Positions 23,457 to 26,217 of a stretch of 26,217 nucleotides of DNA are shown here, one piece after another. The notes beneath the pieces are model-generated. The model saw nothing but the letters and a program-made list of their open reading frames with translations, was not told the DNA's origin and made no database searches. A program made the translations under genes and the position numbers. The first letter of the stretch is position 1. Each line of letters opens with the position of its first letter. Origin of the DNA: an uncultured Eubacteriales bacterium (lineage in GTDB: Bacteria; Bacillota; Clostridia; Peptostreptococcales; Anaerovoracaceae); NCBI GenBank assembly GCA_900551415.1, contig URWB01000015.1, forward strand, positions 1 to 26,217. The letters run 5' to 3'.

Positions 23457-23709
23457 CGCCGCGATGCCGACGCGGCCCTGACGAGCACCGCAGTCCTGGC
23501 TGTTTTTGCGGCGATTCACGTTGCGATCCGCACTGCGGTCACAAGCACAAGCCGGCCGCATGTGCATGGCTAACTTCGTATTCGCTGCCCGCGGGCCTGA
23601 TGCCTATCTGCATAGCCCCTGCGTCGAGAAGCGGACGCCTGCTTACATGGTTCGCATGCCGCGTGCAGCCTCTCACACTGCAAAGCGGCCCGCGCTTCTT
23701 TCCGTACAC
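23457..23709. other. Gap between convergent genes
   Basis: About 250 GC-rich bases. In the frame +2 relative to the repressor, codons near 23488-23558 spell GCFCGDSRCDPHCGHKHKP, similar to the repressor's tail. No terminator with a U-run and no supported gene are seen. Confidence 0.5.
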
Positions 23710-24528
23710 CTACTCCAGATTCAGCTTCAGGCTGAGAATCCGTTCGCTGACCACATGGAAGATCGCGATCTGCACCGCGAAGTACACAAACGCTGTGCCC
23801 AAAACGGTCTGGACGATCTGCCGGTAGGAAAAATCGGTAAAGATCCGGTCTGAAATCACCACGATTGGATGTCCGAACGCGGTCAGCAGAATCGACCCAA
23901 GCAGGGTAAGCACGACCCCGATGCCGATGTACGCCGCGACACTCCAAATCATCCGATGCTTCGCCATGAGCTGCCCGATAGAAAGCGATGTGTAAATTTT
24001 ATAAACTTCTGTCATGATGCCGGCAAGTACCACGAGCAGGGCTTCCAAGGCGTACAGGAAACTCTCCGGATGCTTCCGGCATGCCTCCCCTACAGCTTGA
24101 AACAGTTCCCCGATTCCGGATAGATTACCGACCAGATTCAGCAGAACGATGGACACCGCCGCCAGCACCATGCTGATCAGTACCGTCACCGTTGCGGTCA
24201 CGCCCTTCGACGCGATCAGCTGCCATTCCTTGACCGGCAGCGTATGCATCAGATACCCCTCTTCCTTGAGCAGCCCTTTGTAGAACCGCATCACAACGAC
24301 AAACAGTGTCGCAACCACCAGGGCGATAAAAAGTCCCACATACAGGAACATCGGTATTCTTGACAGCAGCGCCCCAAGGAGCTGATCGTTTTCCTGCGCC
24401 AGCGCCGACCTCGCGTAAATCCAGCCCGTAAAGCTCGTCAAAATCGCCACAGCAGGCAGTGCCGCCCAAATCACCCCGATCTGCTTAAAGACCGAACGAA
24501 ACTCGTACTTCATCAATTTCCCTGTCAT
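23710..24528 (-). CDS. ABC transporter permease (ABC-2-like, six membrane segments)
   Basis: A 272-residue membrane protein with about six hydrophobic segments and the start MTGKLMKYEFRSVFKQ, typical of permeases in GntR-regulated YtrBC/BcrB-like exporters. A FYKGLLKEEGYLMHTLPV segment between segments 2 and 3 is common in this group. It overlaps the ATPase stop by four bases (ATGA) and would form the membrane part of an exporter or a cell-envelope stress module. The substrate is unknown. Confidence 0.85.
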   Translation of the reverse strand: MTGKLMKYEFRSVFKQIGVIWAALPAVAILTSFTGWIYARSALAQENDQLLGALLSRIPMFLYVGLFIALVVATLFVVVMRFYKGLLKEEGYLMHTLPVKEWQLIASKGVTATVTVLISMVLAAVSIVLLNLVGNLSGIGELFQAVGEACRKHPESFLYALEALLVVLAGIMTEVYKIYTSLSIGQLMAKHRMIWSVAAYIGIGVVLTLLGSILLTAFGHPIVVISDRIFTDFSYRQIVQTVLGTAFVYFAVQIAIFHVVSERILSLKLNLE

Positions 24529-25241
24529 CTTACTTCCCCCATTCTGAATTCCTCACGAAATACCTCATCTACAGATTTTCCTTCCTGTGCTTTCAGCTCA
24601 TCAACCGTCTCGTGTCTGACGATCCTCCCGTCTTTTAAGAAAATCACCTCGTCCAGCACTCTCTCGATGTCTGCGATCAGATGCGTCGAGATGACGACTG
24701 TCGCGTTATCTGCGTAATTGTTGATGATCGTACCCATGATATAATCTCTAGCTGCCGGATCGACCCCCGCGATCGGCTCATCCAAAAGATACAGCTGGGC
24801 GTTGCGGCTCATCACCAAAATGAGCTGCACCTTTTCCTTGGTGCCCTTGGACATACTCTTGATGCGGTCGCCCTCTCCAATGCCTAGCGAATCACACATG
24901 TGAAGCGCTTTCTGCCTGTCAAAGTCCGCGTAAAAGTCACTGAACAGGTCAAAGATGTCCTTGACCGTCATCCAGTCGGCAAAATAGTTTTTGTCCGGCA
25001 GATAGCTGACCTGCGACTTGGTGTAGGTTCCGATCGGTGTCGCGTCGATCATCACGCTTCCAAAGTTCGGCTGCAGCAGCCCATTCAAGATCTTGATCAG
25101 GGTTGTCTTGCCGGAGCCGTTTGGCCCGAGCAACCCGACTACCTTGCCCCTGCCGATCTTGAGATTCACATCGTCCAGAGCCTTCTTCCCCGGAAAGATC
25201 TTGGTCAGATGTTCACATTGTACTAAAATTTCCGATTTCAT
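24525..25241 (-). CDS. ABC transporter ATP-binding protein (YtrB-like)
   Basis: A 238-residue ATPase: Walker A GPNGSGKTT (about 37-45), Q-loop QVSYLPDK, signature SMSKGTKEK (in place of LSGGQ), Walker B LYLLDEPIAGVD and H-loop STH. The degenerate signature is usual in GntR-linked ABC-2 exporters. It overlaps both neighbours with ATGA junctions, so repressor, ATPase and permease are made as one unit. It powers the permease encoded downstream. Confidence 0.93.
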   Translation of the reverse strand: MKSEILVQCEHLTKIFPGKKALDDVNLKIGRGKVVGLLGPNGSGKTTLIKILNGLLQPNFGSVMIDATPIGTYTKSQVSYLPDKNYFADWMTVKDIFDLFSDFYADFDRQKALHMCDSLGIGEGDRIKSMSKGTKEKVQLILVMSRNAQLYLLDEPIAGVDPAARDYIMGTIINNYADNATVVISTHLIADIERVLDEVIFLKDGRIVRHETVDELKAQEGKSVDEVFREEFRMGEVR

Positions 25242-25804
25242 ATGTCATAATCCCCTTTCGTTTCCTCATTTTTACCCTCTGCCTCATCCGAAGCGTCCGC
25301 TGTTTCTGCAGCGCCCACAGCATCTGCAGTGCTTGCAGTATCAGCATCGTCTGTATGACGCATATCGTCTCCACAATCTGCGCTGCTTACGTTGCTTGCA
25401 GACACTGTACTGCCGATGCGCGTCTCACTGCTCGCGCGCGCCGCCGCCCCTATCCGCGCCGCGACTTCTGCCAATGCCCCTTGCAGGCTGTATCCCAGCA
25501 ATCTCATCTCCTGCAGGAAGGTATCCACCTGCTGCTCTGCCAGTTCCCGACGCATCTGCTCAATCAGCGACAAATCGGTCGTTACCGTACGCCCTGCCGT
25601 CCGATTGGTGATCAGAAGCCCTTCGTTTTCCAACTCCGCCATCGCGCGCTGCATGGTATTGCGATTGACTCCCGCGTCACTCGCCAGCTCCCGTACCGTC
25701 GGAAACGCGCTCCCCGGCGCGTACTCCCCTGTGATGATGCCACGCTTGATCAGTTCCTTCAGCTGCGGATAAATCGATCTGCTGTCGTCCAGATCCCAAT
25801 CCAT
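25238..25804 (-). CDS. GntR-family regulator (YtrA subfamily) with low-complexity tail
   Basis: A 188-residue protein. Residues about 8-70 form a GntR winged helix (IYPQLKELIKRGIITGEYAPGSAFPTVRELA, VNRNTMQRAMAELENEGLL), and about 75-120 the short helical YtrA-type dimerisation segment. From about residue 125 the chain becomes an Ala/Asp/Ser/Thr/Glu-rich disordered tail (DADTASTADAVGAAETADA). The usual family length is about 120-130, so the tail of about 60 residues is extra. It probably represses its own operon, responding to a cell-wall drug or envelope signal as in other YtrA systems. The ATG follows AGGGGGTGA. Confidence 0.88.
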   Translation of the reverse strand: MDWDLDDSRSIYPQLKELIKRGIITGEYAPGSAFPTVRELASDAGVNRNTMQRAMAELENEGLLITNRTAGRTVTTDLSLIEQMRRELAEQQVDTFLQEMRLLGYSLQGALAEVAARIGAAARASSETRIGSTVSASNVSSADCGDDMRHTDDADTASTADAVGAAETADASDEAEGKNEETKGDYDI

Positions 25805-26001
25805 GTTCTCACCCCCTTGTTTGCTTTTTCACTCCTTGCGCGTCCTGCATGCGGCTTCCCGCGACTTGCCGACTTGTCAGCTTTGTCAGCTTTGTCCGCT
25901 TTGTCAGCTTTGTCAGCTTTCATTCTCGCTGCGCGGGCAAGCTTCCTGCTCTGCCTGCCCTTCGCGCTGCGCCACGCGCCTTTTATCCTTGCGCGCCGCA
26001 T
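25759..26001 (-). CDS. Small very basic leader ORF with (Lys-Ala-Asp) repeat
   Basis: An 80-codon frame starting MRRARIKGAWRSAKGRQS, with AAGGGAAG eight bases before its ATG. It lies about 38 nt after the predicted transcription start of the GntR operon. It contains KADKADKADKADKADK (from a 9-bp tandem repeat) flanked by Arg/Lys/Ala-rich segments. Its stop lies 46 bases inside the gntR gene, so translation through it could influence initiation of the repressor. I recognise no family. It may be a real small nucleic-acid-binding or leader peptide, or a chance frame in repeat DNA. Confidence 0.4.
   Translation of the reverse strand: MRRARIKGAWRSAKGRQSRKLARAARMKADKADKADKADKADKSASRGKPHAGRARSEKANKGVRTWIGIWTTADRFIRS
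25876..25920 (-). repeat. 9-bp tandem repeat, 5 copies
   Basis: Five units of AAAGCTGAC (minus strand; the third is AAAGCGGAC) lie in the leader of the GntR-ABC operon. In the small ORF's frame each encodes Lys-Ala-Asp. The period keeps the frame and copy number could vary between strains. Confidence 0.9.
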
Positions 26002-26045
26002 GTTATCTTCCCTTTTTGTTTTGCATGTTGTCCTAAGCACCTAAG

Positions 26046-26074
26046 ACAATATCACTTTTTGTGTGCGCTGTCAA
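26046..26074 (-). promoter_or_regulatory. SigmaA promoter of the GntR-ABC operon
   Basis: The minus strand has TTGACA, a 17-bp spacer and TATTGT (six and four of six matches), with a start near 26039, about 235 nt before the gntR ATG. A direct repeat CTTAGG-TG-CTTAGG overlaps the start region (26030-26044) and may be an operator. Beyond the promoter, 26090-26217 shows A/T-rich then mixed sequence with nothing recognisable. Confidence 0.75.
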
Positions 26075-26217
26075 GCCTTATCGCAAAAATATTTTTCTTT
26101 TTTTCTGTTTTTCTTACCTGCAGGCACCGTTCTCTCCACCGTTTCTTGCTGTCGTGCCCGGCGTTACTTTATCCACTCGCTTAGCACCCTGTATTACTAC
26201 AACGCACCGAGTTTAAC

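Noticed and set aside
23414..23827. 137-codon plus-strand frame after the ArsR gene as a separate gene
   Set aside because: It overlaps the ArsR end and the permease gene and has no start signals; only its His/Cys stretch is of interest, reported as a finding.

Overview
The window looks like chromosome from an anaerobic, spore-former-type Bacillota (Clostridia). The signs are strong AGGAGG-type ribosome sites, sigmaA-like promoters, a PHP-containing DnaE, a RelP/RelQ-type alarmone synthetase, a YtrA-type GntR-ABC module and a sigma54 regulator controlling a fermentation-type operon. A relative of the amino-acid-fermenting Anaerovoracaceae/Peptostreptococcales would fit, but no taxonomic marker proves it. 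There are no rRNA or tRNA genes, CRISPR arrays or complete insertion sequences that I can see.

Region 1 (1-9.2 kb, minus strand, by eye more AT-rich than the rest) is one long catabolic operon. In transcription order it holds a beta-keto acid cleavage enzyme (BKACE/DUF849), TRAP transporter dctP-dctQ-dctM, a PF04199 'cyclase' hydrolase, a 3-hydroxyacyl-CoA-dehydrogenase-family enzyme, a thiolase, an NCS2-family permease and the start of a 4-hydroxybutyryl-CoA-dehydratase/HpaB-like enzyme that runs off the left edge. It begins at a consensus-perfect -24/-12 sigma54 promoter (8944-8961). The divergent gene at 9171-10712 encodes a PAS-AAA+-HTH sigma54 activator, and two tandem 18-bp boxes of the form TGTTGC-N6-GCAACA lie between them. 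Specificity residues of the BKACE, the TRAP binding protein and the NCS2 permease all differ from the family paradigms. The substrate is therefore probably not 3-keto-5-aminohexanoate (lysine fermentation), nor an ordinary carboxylate or nucleobase. I regard this as the candidate undescribed system: a sigma54-controlled BKACE pathway for an unknown, possibly cyclic or amide-type compound.

Region 2 (10.7-14.5 kb) has a decayed HepT/DUF86 toxin remnant, a small alarmone synthetase, a divergent aldo/keto reductase-ferredoxin fusion, a cysteine hydrolase of the nicotinamidase/isochorismatase fold with a degenerate copy of its 3' end next to it, and a flavodoxin-fold protein.

Region 3 (14.7-20.3 kb) has dnaE with an unusual Gly/Arg/Gln-rich linker. 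It is divergent from a membrane-anchored endonuclease/exonuclease/phosphatase-fold protein, which is followed by about 580 bp of non-coding, repeat-bearing DNA.

Region 4 (20.3-26.2 kb) has an MJ0936/YfcE-type phosphodiesterase with a 12-residue repeat tail, D-serine ammonia-lyase, a hotdog thioesterase and an ArsR-type metal sensor with a His/Cys tail, all on the plus strand. A minus-strand GntR-ABC ATPase-permease operon faces them. Its leader carries a small, very basic ORF containing a (Lys-Ala-Asp)n repeat. Short tandem repeat expansions recur in this half of the window, both inside proteins and between genes.
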